Positions 34,276 to 44,298 of a stretch of DNA of 64,000 nucleotides are shown piece by piece; the stretch's first letter is position 1, and every line of letters begins with the position of its first letter. Source of the DNA: Bacillota bacterium (GTDB lineage Bacteria > Bacillota > Clostridia > Lachnospirales > Lachnospiraceae); assembly GCA_023421075.1 (NCBI GenBank), contig JAEZUM010000060.1, forward strand, positions 1 through 64,000. The letters are read 5' to 3'. The notes below the pieces were generated by a model. It saw only the letters and a program-made list of their open reading frames with translations. It was not told the origin of the DNA and searched no databases. Both the position numbers and the translations under genes were made by a program.

Positions 34276-35980
34276 TGTTGCCTCCTAATCCTTCACAAAA
34301 TCGAATCGGAATAATAACTTTTAATGTGGTTCCTTTTTCATACTCACTTTCTATCTGAATACCGTATTCCTCGCCATATTTTAATTGTAATCGACGATTG
34401 ATGCTGTATAGTCCGGTATGACTGCTTCGATTGGTGCTGCTGTTTAGAACCTGCTGCATCTCCTCAAGAACCTCCTGAGTCATTCCGGCTCCATCATCTG
34501 AACAAATCATGACCAGATTATTCTCTTCTCTGTATCCGCTGATCTCAACGACGAGTCGTTCCCGTCCTACGAAGCCATACTTGATCGAATTTTCAATCAT
34601 TGGCTGTATCAGAAGCTTTGGAATAATGCACTCTTCAATCTCAGGTGAGATATCGATTGAATATTGGAAACGCTGATTAAAACGGAACTTCAGAATACTC
34701 ATGTAATTCTCTGTATAAGCAATATCCTCGGCTACTGTCACTTCCTCCTGCGTATTACTAATACTGTATCGAAGTAGGGTTGATAGATTAAGAACCATCT
34801 TACTTGCGATATCCGGCTCCATCCTACACATAAACCGAATATTTTCCAGAGTATTGAACAGGAAATGCGGATTAAACTGAGATTCAAGCTGCTTTGTCTG
34901 AGAAAATGCCACCAATTTTCCCATTTCCTTATTCCGTTCAATCTGATCCTTGAGGCTATCAAGCATCTGATTATATGCTTCTGCAATGGTTTCAAATTCG
35001 TCATTGCTGGTGATATTGATATGCGTATCCAGATCTCCCTCTTTTGCCTTGTCAAAGGTATCGATAATTTCATACAGGTCCTTCGTCTTCTTGGCTGCCA
35101 TCCCTTTCGAGCTGATGAACACAAAAACAATCATCATCGTGAAGACAAAGAGCAATATAAATACAATGTATTTTATGATTAACAGTTGATTACTCAGGGG
35201 CAAAATCGAGTATACCATGATCCGATTACCAAGAATCCCGCTGGTAGCCACAAAGAATTCACCAGCTTCATTCTCAACATGAGTCTTCGCATTTTCCACA
35301 AATAGGTCAAAGCGATCCAGCGTGTCGAAAAAATTATAATTATTCGTAAGAAATACCCATCCGTTTTCGTCTGTGATCACCGTTTGAGAATCAATCTTGG
35401 CGATATCAATTAAGAATTGTCTGCTATCAATTACAAATACCGTATAACCGCTGATCCTCTCATCCTTAAGCATTGCTTTGCCGATAACTAACTGCATATC
35501 CTCATTATCGGGAGCTCTTTGCAGCTTTATTGCTATCTTCTTCGGACTTTGCTTCATGATACGAAAAATTCCCCAATTGCCGGCATATCTGCCATCCAGG
35601 TATTCGGGTATCGTCTTTGTACTGGTTATAATAGGCGTGATATTCTTGTCAAATACATAAATATTAGCCTTCTTATCCAGATTATTTTCAACACGATATA
35701 TATCCTCAAAGATTTCAACCCGCTGATCCACCTCAATCTCTCCATCCGGAAATGTCTGCTGTTCCAGCATATAGATCAGGTCTATATAGGAGTTCACCGT
35801 TTTTTCAATGATATTTGTTATCGAATCATTTTCTTTCGTTGTAGTACTCTCTGTTGAGTATCTCCAGATCCCTAAGAAAATCAATAAACAGACCATAGTC
35901 AGCAGCGCAACAGGGATGATAGAATAGATCAGAAGCATTCTGCGGATACCTTCTTTATAATAACTGTGCTTTTTCTTCAT
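34268..35980 (-). CDS. YesM-type sensor histidine kinase
   Basis: The 570-aa membrane kinase has TM helices at about 17-40 and 268-291 that flank a 225-residue extracellular sensor (dCache-like pattern with VFDKNITPIITS). A HAMP domain (292-345) and a His_kinase domain (H372 in FNPHFLFNTLEN) follow, then an ATPase domain with DDGAGM and GLYSINRRL. The ATG at 35980 follows GGAGGGA by 7 nt; an earlier GTG contains that site and is not the start. It pairs with the AraC-type regulator downstream and lies 23 bp after the permease gene, so it likely senses the transported solute. Confidence 0.92.
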   Translation of the reverse strand: MKKKHSYYKEGIRRMLLIYSIIPVALLTMVCLLIFLGIWRYSTESTTTKENDSITNIIEKTVNSYIDLIYMLEQQTFPDGEIEVDQRVEIFEDIYRVENNLDKKANIYVFDKNITPIITSTKTIPEYLDGRYAGNWGIFRIMKQSPKKIAIKLQRAPDNEDMQLVIGKAMLKDERISGYTVFVIDSRQFLIDIAKIDSQTVITDENGWVFLTNNYNFFDTLDRFDLFVENAKTHVENEAGEFFVATSGILGNRIMVYSILPLSNQLLIIKYIVFILLFVFTMMIVFVFISSKGMAAKKTKDLYEIIDTFDKAKEGDLDTHINITSNDEFETIAEAYNQMLDSLKDQIERNKEMGKLVAFSQTKQLESQFNPHFLFNTLENIRFMCRMEPDIASKMVLNLSTLLRYSISNTQEEVTVAEDIAYTENYMSILKFRFNQRFQYSIDISPEIEECIIPKLLIQPMIENSIKYGFVGRERLVVEISGYREENNLVMICSDDGAGMTQEVLEEMQQVLNSSTNRSSHTGLYSINRRLQLKYGEEYGIQIESEYEKGTTLKVIIPIRFCEGLGGNNA

Positions 35981-36003
35981 ACAATCATCCCTCCACACCT
36001 GGT

Positions 36004-37671
36004 TTATAAGCTTATCTCCTTTTTACCAGATAACTTAAAAAATAGCAATAGAGATAATACCGTTGTTAAAGTAAGGATTGAAGCCAATGCAGCTGCCGTA
36101 CCATAGCTGGATCGGATTACCTCAGTATAAATTGCGACTGACATGGTTCTTGTATCACCGGTATACAGAATTACAGATGCACTTAATTCGTTAATAATCG
36201 TAATCCAACTTAGGATTGCTCCGGATATAACACCCGGCATCATCATAATTGCAGTCACCTTGAAGAAGGTCTTAATCGGGGAATCTCCCAAACTGATGGC
36301 CGCTTCCTCCATACTGGGACTAATCTGATAAAGTATAGCTGCACTGGAACGCAGAGTATAAGGAAGACGACGAACTACAAAGGCAATAATAATGATGATT
36401 GCCGTACCGCTGAGCAGCATGGGTTTCTTATTAAAGGCAAGTAATAAGGTGATACCAAGCACAGATCCCGGGATAATATAGGGAAACATCGTCATCGAAT
36501 CAATAATATTCGTTAACCAGCTTCGTCTGCGCGTTGTGATATAGGCGATAAACAATGCCATAAATACGATGATAATGATTGCTACGATACCGAACTTATA
36601 CGTATTCAGAATGGACTTTCCTAAATTAGCAAAGATGGTCTCATAGCTTTCCAGGGAAAATCCGTCGGTGAACATTGCACCCTTCGTGGCTTTGAACGAG
36701 GTGTATACAACCGTTAGCTGCGGAATGATGGATAAGAAGACAATCAATGTTATTGCTACATGTAACATTACATTTTTATAGCCATACAGCTGCTTTTCCT
36801 GAATTGGTCGCAGGGAACTCATCGTAAAAGACTTCTTATTTACAACATATTTCTGTCCCAGGAACATGATACCTGTGATAATTACCAGAATGACCGCCAG
36901 GGCTGCTGCAAAGTTTGCTTTCCCGCCTACCTCACTGATGAACTCGTTATAGATCAATACAGGCATTACCGTATAACCCTCACCGATTAACATTGGTGTT
37001 CCAAAGTCCGCAAGTGCATTCATAAATACCAGCAGGGAACCGGCTAAGATGGTAGGAGCAATCAGGGGGATGATTACCGTGGTTATTTTACGAAATGGAC
37101 TGCAACCAAGACTTTCAGCGGCTTCGCTTAAGGAGCTGTCGACCTTTTTTAAGGCTCCTTTGGTATAAAGATAGATATAAGGATACAGTTTCAAGGTTAG
37201 AACCAACAGAATACCTCCAAAACCATAAACCGAAGGAGTCTCAATCCCAAATACATTTTGAAAGAATTTGGTGATTACTCCACTGCGACCCCCCAGAACA
37301 ATCCAGGAATAAGCACCGATAAACGGTGGTGACAACATGGAGATAATGATTAATATATCCATCAGACCCTTGAACTTTACTTTATAAACGGTAGAAAAGT
37401 AAGCCAGCGGAGCTCCGATTGCAACTGCCAATATCGTAGTACAGGAGGTTACCAGGAAGCTGTGCCATAATGTCCGATAATAGTACTTCTTCTGAAAGAA
37501 TTTTAAGAAATTACCCATTGTAAACTCCTGGGTATCAGGATCCTTAAAGCCGCTTGAGAAAAGGGATAATAGCGGATATACCAAAAACAGAGCAAAAACA
37601 ATCACAATAATAAGGGTTACAATGGTCCAAAAATCAAATTTAAAACGTCTTTCCTTATTCATTTTATTCAC
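36004..37671 (-). CDS. ABC transporter permease, fused two-domain FbpB type
   Basis: The 555-aa integral membrane protein has about 12 helices and two BPD_transp_1 halves (about 70-270 and 340-545). EAAESLGCSPFRKITTVIIPLIAP and EEAAISLGDSPIKTFFKVTAIMMMP are the two coupling EAA loops. Fused permeases of this kind serve FbpABC iron(III) and AfuABC sugar-phosphate importers. The start overlaps the ATPase gene by 8 bp. Confidence 0.92.
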   Translation of the reverse strand: MNKMNKERRFKFDFWTIVTLIIVIVFALFLVYPLLSLFSSGFKDPDTQEFTMGNFLKFFQKKYYYRTLWHSFLVTSCTTILAVAIGAPLAYFSTVYKVKFKGLMDILIIISMLSPPFIGAYSWIVLGGRSGVITKFFQNVFGIETPSVYGFGGILLVLTLKLYPYIYLYTKGALKKVDSSLSEAAESLGCSPFRKITTVIIPLIAPTILAGSLLVFMNALADFGTPMLIGEGYTVMPVLIYNEFISEVGGKANFAAALAVILVIITGIMFLGQKYVVNKKSFTMSSLRPIQEKQLYGYKNVMLHVAITLIVFLSIIPQLTVVYTSFKATKGAMFTDGFSLESYETIFANLGKSILNTYKFGIVAIIIIVFMALFIAYITTRRRSWLTNIIDSMTMFPYIIPGSVLGITLLLAFNKKPMLLSGTAIIIIIAFVVRRLPYTLRSSAAILYQISPSMEEAAISLGDSPIKTFFKVTAIMMMPGVISGAILSWITIINELSASVILYTGDTRTMSVAIYTEVIRSSYGTAAALASILTLTTVLSLLLFFKLSGKKEISL

Positions 37672-38773
37672 ATCCTTTAATCAGACTATGTTTTCCGCAT
37701 TCTGTGAAGACATTGATCTTATAAGCATTGGGCTTTAAGGTAAGCGTGTCACCTACCTCGTATATTTTTGAGGATTGGCCTAAATCCTGTGAATACTCCA
37801 GGGAAGGTTGATTGTCAATTACCATACCGTGATCAAAATCCATCTCATAATTTGTATATTTACCTAAGAAGGTTCGATTCTTAATCTGTACCTTAATACC
37901 TTCTTCTGCTATCGTAAATTCCTCGGGACGCACCGATATAATAACCTTGACGCCTTCCTTACAATCCCTCTTAAGCTCGGGAACATATACTTTATAACCG
38001 TCTTGGAACTTCACATAAGCACCCAGGGCATCGGTATGATAGGTACCATGGAATAGATTCGAATGTCCGATAAAGGTTGAGACAAACACATTATTGGGTC
38101 TTGTGTAGATGCGTTCCGGAGTCGCAATCTGCTGAATTACACCTTCATTCATAATCGCAATACGATCTGATATCGCAAGTGCTTCTTCCTGATCATGGGT
38201 TACATATACCGTAGTAATTCCTACCTGCTTCTGAACCTCTCGAATTGCACTTCTCATTTCAATTCTAAGCTTGGCATCAAGATTGGATAGAGGCTCATCC
38301 ATCAAAAGAACGCTGGGGTGAATGACGATTGCTCTTGCCAAGGCGACTCTTTGCTGCTGACCTCCCGATAGTCGTTCCGGAAGACGATCCTGATAATCGG
38401 TGATTTTTACAACGTCCAGGATATCATCTACCCTTTTCTTCATTTCAACCTTATTCACCTTACGGATCTTAAGACCATATTCTACGTTCTGTCTAACAGT
38501 AAGATGAGGAAAGATCGCATAATTCTGGAATACCATACCTATGTTTCTCTTGTGTGCAGAGATATTGTTAATTACCGTATCATCAAACTTGACATTTCCT
38601 CCTTCAATACTGTTAAACCCTGCAATCATACGCAGCAACGTAGTCTTTCCGCATCCGGAAGGACCTAACAGAGTGAAAAATTCACCATTTTTAATATGTA
38701 CGGATAGATCCGGAATTATAGTCACATCGCCGTATTTCTTTACTACTTTCTCTATATTGATTGAATTACTCAT
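37664..38773 (-). CDS. ABC transporter ATP-binding protein, FbpC/PotA type
   Basis: The 369-aa ATPase has Walker A GPSGCGKTT (37-45), Q-loop, signature LSGGQQQRVALARA, Walker B LLMDEPLSNLD and a C-terminal TOBE-like domain (about 270-360). I chose the ATG at 38773 with GGAGA 6 nt upstream; a longer reading would start inside the hairpin at 38813-38885. It powers the fused permease downstream. Confidence 0.94.
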   Translation of the reverse strand: MSNSINIEKVVKKYGDVTIIPDLSVHIKNGEFFTLLGPSGCGKTTLLRMIAGFNSIEGGNVKFDDTVINNISAHKRNIGMVFQNYAIFPHLTVRQNVEYGLKIRKVNKVEMKKRVDDILDVVKITDYQDRLPERLSGGQQQRVALARAIVIHPSVLLMDEPLSNLDAKLRIEMRSAIREVQKQVGITTVYVTHDQEEALAISDRIAIMNEGVIQQIATPERIYTRPNNVFVSTFIGHSNLFHGTYHTDALGAYVKFQDGYKVYVPELKRDCKEGVKVIISVRPEEFTIAEEGIKVQIKNRTFLGKYTNYEMDFDHGMVIDNQPSLEYSQDLGQSSKIYEVGDTLTLKPNAYKINVFTECGKHSLIKGCE

Positions 38774-38812
38774 ATTATATTCTCCATTCACTGTAGGGGG
38801 ATTATTTAGAAT

Positions 38813-38885
38813 CATGGGGCTGTTTCAATACGCTTATGAGCAGGCTTATCACAAGTTAACTCATATATTTTGAAACTGCCCCATG
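38813..38885 (-). terminator. Intercistronic hairpin after the solute-binding protein gene
   Basis: Arms of 16 nt (38813-38828 and 38870-38885, one T-T mismatch) lie between the binding-protein and ATPase genes. No T-tract follows on the minus strand. It probably acts as a partial attenuator or mRNA stabiliser that raises binding-protein levels. Confidence 0.6.
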
Positions 38886-38914
38886 TCTCTAGATCTGTTT
38901 ACACTATGCTTCTT

Positions 38915-40009
38915 TTAGTAGCTAGTGAAAATATCATTAAACTTTTCTAACCATTCTTCCTTCATTTCAACTACTAATGCTTCATCATCAAAAATGATAT
39001 TCATTTCTTCCTTCGGTACTAAATAGCTGGGGGCAGGGACATCTGTTCTTACGGAACGACGATTCAACTGCTCAACGATAATTGTCTGTGCATCTTTACC
39101 TGTAATAAAATCAATGAAAAGCTTTGCATTGTCCATGTTCTTCGCATTTTTAATTATGTATACACCATCCGGCTTAGAGATAACGCCCTCTTCCATGTAT
39201 ACAACCTTAACCGGTGCTCCATCAGCAACATACTTAGCTGCACCCTCTTCGAAGGTAAGTCCAACTACATATTCACCATCTGCTACGCCTTTGTAAACGG
39301 CAGAAGAACCACTTAATAACTTACCGTCAAGATTCTCACACAGCTTTCCTACATAATCCCATCCTGCTTCGGGATTTCCGCCGCCCATCGCATAAAGCAT
39401 ATTGATCAGATGCTCATAAGAGGATGAGGATTTGGAAGGATCACAATGAGCGATCTTACCTTTTAACTCCGGGTTAAGAAGATCTTCATAGCCATTAATT
39501 TCGATATCACCGATTAAATCTGTATTCACCATGATTACACTTGGAATATCTGTAAATCTGGTAAGAGGTCCTTCTACGTTCTTCATACTTTCCTGAACAA
39601 ATTCTTCGTTCACTGACTGGTAATTCTCAAACAATTCCATCTGAGGTTTCATGGTAGATAAAGATCCACCCCAGAAAATATCACCGAGAGGATTGGCCTG
39701 CTCAGACTCTACTCTCTTTAATAACTCACCGGTTCCTGCTGCAATTACCTCAACTTTGATGCCTGTCTGTGATTCAAATTCACTAACCAAAGGGTTAATA
39801 AATTCTAAAGGATGAGGACAGTAGACTACCAAATCTCCGCTTGCTTTTGCCGTCTCGGTCGGTTCTGCTTCTTTTGTATCTTCTTTCGCATCACTGCTTG
39901 TTGTGCTTTGGCTTGTATCGGAACCTGCAGTTTCTTTTTCTGTCTTACCACAAGCTGCCATGGATAACACCATACATAGTACCAAACAAATTGCTAATAA
40001 CTTTTTCAT
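38915..40009 (-). CDS. ABC transporter solute-binding lipoprotein, FbpA/AfuA type
   Basis: The 364-aa precursor has a lipoprotein signal (lipobox MAAC, Cys20), a Ser/Thr/Glu-rich linker to about 58 and a periplasmic-binding fold starting DLVVYCPHPLEFINPLVSEFE. The layout matches iron(III)- and sugar-phosphate-binding members. The two-Tyr iron motif is not obvious, while SSSSYEHLIN (about 193-202) could bind an oxyanion. It is first in the operon, ahead of ATPase, permease, kinase, regulator, HAD phosphatase and chemoreceptor. Confidence 0.9.
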   Translation of the reverse strand: MKKLLAICLVLCMVLSMAACGKTEKETAGSDTSQSTTSSDAKEDTKEAEPTETAKASGDLVVYCPHPLEFINPLVSEFESQTGIKVEVIAAGTGELLKRVESEQANPLGDIFWGGSLSTMKPQMELFENYQSVNEEFVQESMKNVEGPLTRFTDIPSVIMVNTDLIGDIEINGYEDLLNPELKGKIAHCDPSKSSSSYEHLINMLYAMGGGNPEAGWDYVGKLCENLDGKLLSGSSAVYKGVADGEYVVGLTFEEGAAKYVADGAPVKVVYMEEGVISKPDGVYIIKNAKNMDNAKLFIDFITGKDAQTIIVEQLNRRSVRTDVPAPSYLVPKEEMNIIFDDEALVVEMKEEWLEKFNDIFTSY

Positions 40010-40189
40010 AATTGTAATCCCCTTTTCTTTTATTTTGTTTGTAGGTTCATTTTATCGTAATAATCAGAATGAAAAAACCTAATTTTCAGCTAAAATGTCT
40101 TAAAAAATGAACCACGCTCGTTATTTTTGTTCATTATTAACAATAAATTACACCTACGATCCAACAAAGAATAAGAAATAACCATAAAA

Positions 40190-40251
40190 AAGAGTGAGTA
40201 TTATGCTCGATAGCCCCTGTCAGATGGCTATCATCGCATTTCCTCACTCTT
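40190..40251 (-). terminator. Terminator of the dus gene
   Basis: On the minus strand AAGAGTGAG (40243-40251) pairs with CTCACTCTT (40190-40198), enclosing an inner ATAGCC/GGCTAT stem, and TTTTTTATGG follows. It ends 8 bp after the stop codon region. Confidence 0.88.
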
Positions 40252-40258
40252 GTTATTG

Positions 40259-41197
40259 TTAGAATTTCAACTCGCACTCCTCGAACAAACGAGCTACCGC
40301 GTCATCATAATCACTGCATCGTTCTGATTTTCTAATCTTCTTCGCATATTTCTCGCTGTCTTCAAAGGCTTTGATCAGATAGAACCAGATTTCCTTCATT
40401 TTGAACAATACATTACGATCGCCAAAGAGAATCGCCTTATAATCATTATATATCCGGTCATGGTACTCTTTTAGATATTCCTTGCTAAGCCTCTCACCCT
40501 TTGTGATTGCTGCGATAAGTCCGGGATTCGTTAGTAATCCGCGTCCCAACATAACCTTGGTTACCTGAGGATAGTCTTTAGTAAACCGTTGATAGTCTTC
40601 TACGGTATTGATATCCCCGTTATAGCAGATCGGGTTCTTACTATGAATTACAGCATGGCGGAAGATATCCATATTCGGCGTATTCTTGTAGAAATCCTTC
40701 TGAATTCTCGGATGGATGATCAGTTCCTCCAGGGGATATTTATTATAGATATCCATCAGCTCATAGAACTCGTCGGGATGATCCTTTCCGATCCGTGTCT
40801 TGATGGAGATTTTCGTTACTGCATCGGAGAAGATTTCCTCTAAAAACGAATCCAGCTCCTTTTGCTTTGCCAGGAACCCGGAACCTCTGTGTTTTGATAC
40901 TACGGTACCGGAAGGGCACCCCAGATTAAGATTGATTTCGTCGTATCCCAGAGTCTTAAGCTTTTTCGCCGTATAGATAAAATCCTTGGCATTATTCGTT
41001 AATAATTGCGGTATCAATACAACCCCCGGATTATGTTCCGGTAATATATCTTTGATATCTTTTCCTTTTAAGCCGTCATGTTGATTCGCGAAAATGAAAG
41101 GTGCAAAATACTTATCTACTTGATTAAAATAAGTATGATGAGCATTTCTGAACAGATATCCGGTAATCCCCTCCATAGGGGCAAAATAAAAATTCAT
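40259..41197 (-). CDS. dus: tRNA-dihydrouridine synthase
   Basis: The 312-aa flavoenzyme reduces uridine to dihydrouridine in tRNA. It shows FAPMEGITGYLFR at the N terminus, the FMN-site NLNLGCPSGTVVSKHRGSGFL (about 89-109, active-site Cys in GCPS), SIKTRIG, IHPR, YNGDI and MLGRGLLTNP. This is a Dus of the general bacterial family; which position it modifies is not clear. Monocistronic. Confidence 0.93.
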   Translation of the reverse strand: MNFYFAPMEGITGYLFRNAHHTYFNQVDKYFAPFIFANQHDGLKGKDIKDILPEHNPGVVLIPQLLTNNAKDFIYTAKKLKTLGYDEINLNLGCPSGTVVSKHRGSGFLAKQKELDSFLEEIFSDAVTKISIKTRIGKDHPDEFYELMDIYNKYPLEELIIHPRIQKDFYKNTPNMDIFRHAVIHSKNPICYNGDINTVEDYQRFTKDYPQVTKVMLGRGLLTNPGLIAAITKGERLSKEYLKEYHDRIYNDYKAILFGDRNVLFKMKEIWFYLIKAFEDSEKYAKKIRKSERCSDYDDAVARLFEECELKF

Positions 41198-41298
41198 TCT
41201 TCAATAACTCCTTGTCCTGTGTTCTGTCAATATGAAGTCATAGCGATTAATGCTATGAGGTAAAGCAAGGCGATGCCTTCCTTCTCTAATATAGCTTC

Positions 41299-44046
41299 TT
41301 ATGAATTGAATTTCTGGCGCAGCACCATCGGCAGAATGCCTCCATGCCTATAATAATCAATGTCAACAGAGGAATCAAAACGTACTAAGGCATAGAACTC
41401 CTTCGAAATTCCATCCTTCCCTGTCACTGTGACCTTGACTTGATCTCTTGGCTTAATACTTGACTTCAATGCAACATCGAAATATTCCTCCCCGGTTAGT
41501 CCGAGGCTGTCTGCATTCTCACCATCCAGATACTGAAGGGGTAGAATTCCCATCATCACCAGATTAGAACGGTGAATTCTCTCATAGCTTTCTGCAAGAA
41601 CAACCTGAACTCCTAATAAACTGGGACCTTTGGCAGCCCAATCTCTCGAGGAGCCCATTCCATAATCCTTTCCTGCCAGAACCACCAGACCGGTATTGCC
41701 CTCCTTATATTTAAGACTGGCATCATAGATGGACATGACCTCTCCCGAGGGCCAGTAGGTGGTATAACCGCCTTCTGTTCCGGGTGCCAGCTGATTGCTG
41801 ATACGAACATTGGCAAAGGTTCCTCGCATCATTACTTCATGATTCCCTCTGCGGGAGCCATAGGTATTAAACTCTCGAACCTCTACTCCTTGTTCCTGAA
41901 GATACCCACCGGCAGGTGTATTTCTACCGATCGCACCGGCAGGTGAGATATGATCCGTCGTAATCGAATCACCGAATCTGGCTATTGCTCTTAGTCCTTT
42001 CAGTTCCATAATTTCTTTTATTTCCATGTTGAAATTCTCAAAGAACGGAGGTTTTCTGATATAGCTTGAATCTGCTTTAAACGGATATAGCTTGCTATCC
42101 TCTGCACTGATCTCATTCCACATGTCATTCTCATATATTTCGGAATAGACACTTTGAAACAATTCCCGACTTACATAATCAGCGATGGCTTGTTCCAGTT
42201 CTTCCTGTGTCGGCCACAGCTCCTTAAGAAATACTTCACGCCCATCTTTTCCAATGCCAAGCGGTTCCTTTAATAGATCAACATTGACGGTTCCGGCTAG
42301 AGCATAAGCAACGACAAGCGGTGGTGAAGCAAGATAATTGGCCTTTACCTGAGCATGAATACGTCCTTCAAAATTACGGTTACCGGATAAAACGGAGGAT
42401 ACAAGCAGGTCATTCTCATTGATTACTTCCGAAATCTCAGGAAGCAAGGGTCCCGAATTACCGATACAGGTAGCGCAGCCATAGCCTACAACCTGAAAAC
42501 CCAACTGATCAAGATATCCCTGTAAACCGGCTGCTTCCAGATATCCTGTCACCACCTTGGAGCCGGGTGCAAGGGAGGTCTTAACATGAGCGGGCACCGT
42601 AAGCCCTCGTTCTACCGCTTTCTTGGCAAGAATTCCAGCTCCGAGCATAACGGAAGGATTCGAGGTATTGGTGCAGGAGGTTATGGAAGCAATCACGACG
42701 GAACCGGCTTCCATCGTACTGGTTCTTCCATCCTTTAAATGAAGCTTCACCTTTTTATGAAGCACCTCTTCCGATAAGCCGTGTCCCTGATTTCCTTTCG
42801 GGGCAGTTACAGATGACAGGTACATCTCCTTCATCTGTTCCAGAGGAATCAGGTCCTGAGGACGCTTCGGACCGGCAAGTGCTGTTGTTACCGTAGATAG
42901 ATCCAGAGTAAGAACCTCAGTATATAACGGTTCAATCTGATATTCATTTAACATTTCATTTTCTCTTAAATAGGTTTCCACCAAAGTAACCTGCTCCTCG
43001 CTTCTTCCGGTCAGCCGTAAATAATTTAAGGTAATCTGATCTACCGGGAAGAAACCACAGGTAGCACCATATTCCGGTGCCATATTGGCGATCGTAGCTC
43101 GATCAGCTAAGGAAAGATATTTTACCCCATCGCCGAAATACTCAACGAATTTGTCAACAACACCTCGTTCCCGTAGAAGCTTTGTCAGTCGAAGAGCAAG
43201 GTCGGTAGCGGTCGCACCGATCGGAAGCTCACCGATCAATCGAACACCGATTACTTGTGGAACAGGCAGATAGGACGGTTGTCCCAACATGCCGGCCTCT
43301 GCTTCGATACCTCCGACTCCCCAGCCTAGGACTCCAAGTCCATTGATCATTGTGGTATGAGAATCTGTACCTACCAAGGTATCAGGAAAAACTATAGTCT
43401 TACCCGCTTCCTCCTTCTTAAGTACTACCTGGGCGATATATTCCAGATTCACCTGATGAACAATACCGTTTGCCGGAGGAACCACTGAGAAATTACAGAA
43501 GGCTTTCTTGGCCCAATTAAGGAATTGATAGCGTTCTTGATTACGCTCAAACTCCAATCTGCTGTTCTGGGTTAGCGCCTCAGCGCTTCCGTAGCAATCT
43601 ACTTGAACGGAATGATCTATGATAAGATCCACGGATACCTCTGGATTAATCCGATTGAACAAAGCCTCCCGGTCAACTATATTACTGTTTCGTACATGTG
43701 CTTTAGATAATTCATCAATAGCAGCCCTCATTGAAGCGAGGTCAAGAACTGCGGGTACTCCGGTAAAATCTTGAAGAATAACTCTAGCAGGCTTAAAGGG
43801 AACTTCCTCAATCCCTGATTTATGCTTTATCCAATCAGCCAGACTTCTGACATGCTCCTCCTTGATTACATAATCATCCTGTTGCCGGAGTACGGACTCC
43901 AACAACACCTTAATGGAATAAGGAAGATGGCTGATCTCATAACCTCTCTCCTCCAGAGACTTCAGGGAGTAATAATGATATCGTTTGCCTGATAGGCTGA
44001 ATTCTCTTAAGGCGGTATCTTTATAATTTTCTATGTTTTGCTTCAT
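41299..44046 (-). CDS. acnA: Aconitate hydratase (AcnA/IRP type)
   Basis: This 915-aa [4Fe-4S] enzyme isomerises citrate and isocitrate. Cluster cysteines are in ITSCTNTSN and GCATCIGNSG. The active-site GSSRDWAAKGP lies in the C-terminal swivel domain, and the N-terminal catalytic domain starts with YSLKSLEERGYEISHLPYSIKVLLE. I chose the ATG at 44046; AAAGGA is 12 nt away, and other in-frame ATGs upstream have no site. No citrate synthase or isocitrate dehydrogenase gene is adjacent. It probably serves glutamate synthesis in a partial TCA path. Confidence 0.95.
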   Translation of the reverse strand: MKQNIENYKDTALREFSLSGKRYHYYSLKSLEERGYEISHLPYSIKVLLESVLRQQDDYVIKEEHVRSLADWIKHKSGIEEVPFKPARVILQDFTGVPAVLDLASMRAAIDELSKAHVRNSNIVDREALFNRINPEVSVDLIIDHSVQVDCYGSAEALTQNSRLEFERNQERYQFLNWAKKAFCNFSVVPPANGIVHQVNLEYIAQVVLKKEEAGKTIVFPDTLVGTDSHTTMINGLGVLGWGVGGIEAEAGMLGQPSYLPVPQVIGVRLIGELPIGATATDLALRLTKLLRERGVVDKFVEYFGDGVKYLSLADRATIANMAPEYGATCGFFPVDQITLNYLRLTGRSEEQVTLVETYLRENEMLNEYQIEPLYTEVLTLDLSTVTTALAGPKRPQDLIPLEQMKEMYLSSVTAPKGNQGHGLSEEVLHKKVKLHLKDGRTSTMEAGSVVIASITSCTNTSNPSVMLGAGILAKKAVERGLTVPAHVKTSLAPGSKVVTGYLEAAGLQGYLDQLGFQVVGYGCATCIGNSGPLLPEISEVINENDLLVSSVLSGNRNFEGRIHAQVKANYLASPPLVVAYALAGTVNVDLLKEPLGIGKDGREVFLKELWPTQEELEQAIADYVSRELFQSVYSEIYENDMWNEISAEDSKLYPFKADSSYIRKPPFFENFNMEIKEIMELKGLRAIARFGDSITTDHISPAGAIGRNTPAGGYLQEQGVEVREFNTYGSRRGNHEVMMRGTFANVRISNQLAPGTEGGYTTYWPSGEVMSIYDASLKYKEGNTGLVVLAGKDYGMGSSRDWAAKGPSLLGVQVVLAESYERIHRSNLVMMGILPLQYLDGENADSLGLTGEEYFDVALKSSIKPRDQVKVTVTGKDGISKEFYALVRFDSSVDIDYYRHGGILPMVLRQKFNS

Positions 44047-44198
44047 TATGAATATACATCCTTTCTTCATGTATCGAAACAACTGCTAGCAAATATCTAT
44101 GAGAAACATTTTGTATCGGAGATTTTGTATTATTATTATAGCATAATTATCTCATTTAGAAACTCAAAAAAGCAAAAACGCAATTTTTAACGAACAAA

Positions 44199-44231
44199 CC
44201 CCTTAGGAAGAAGTTCATCCATCCTAAGGGG
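44199..44231 (-). terminator. Terminator of the formate/nitrite channel gene
   Basis: CCCCTTAGGA (44199-44208) and TCCTAAGGGG (44222-44231) form a 10-bp stem; TTTGTTCGTT follows on the minus strand. Confidence 0.75.
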
Positions 44232-44298
44232 TAATGATTGCTGTTCTTGCCATATCCACAGTGGATCGGATGGGTGACAGTTTTTTATTTGATTGTAT

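Noticed and set aside
36004..40009. Iron(III) transporter as a firm call
   Set aside because: Family resemblance allows iron, but the operon partners point to a phosphorylated solute, so the substrate is left open.
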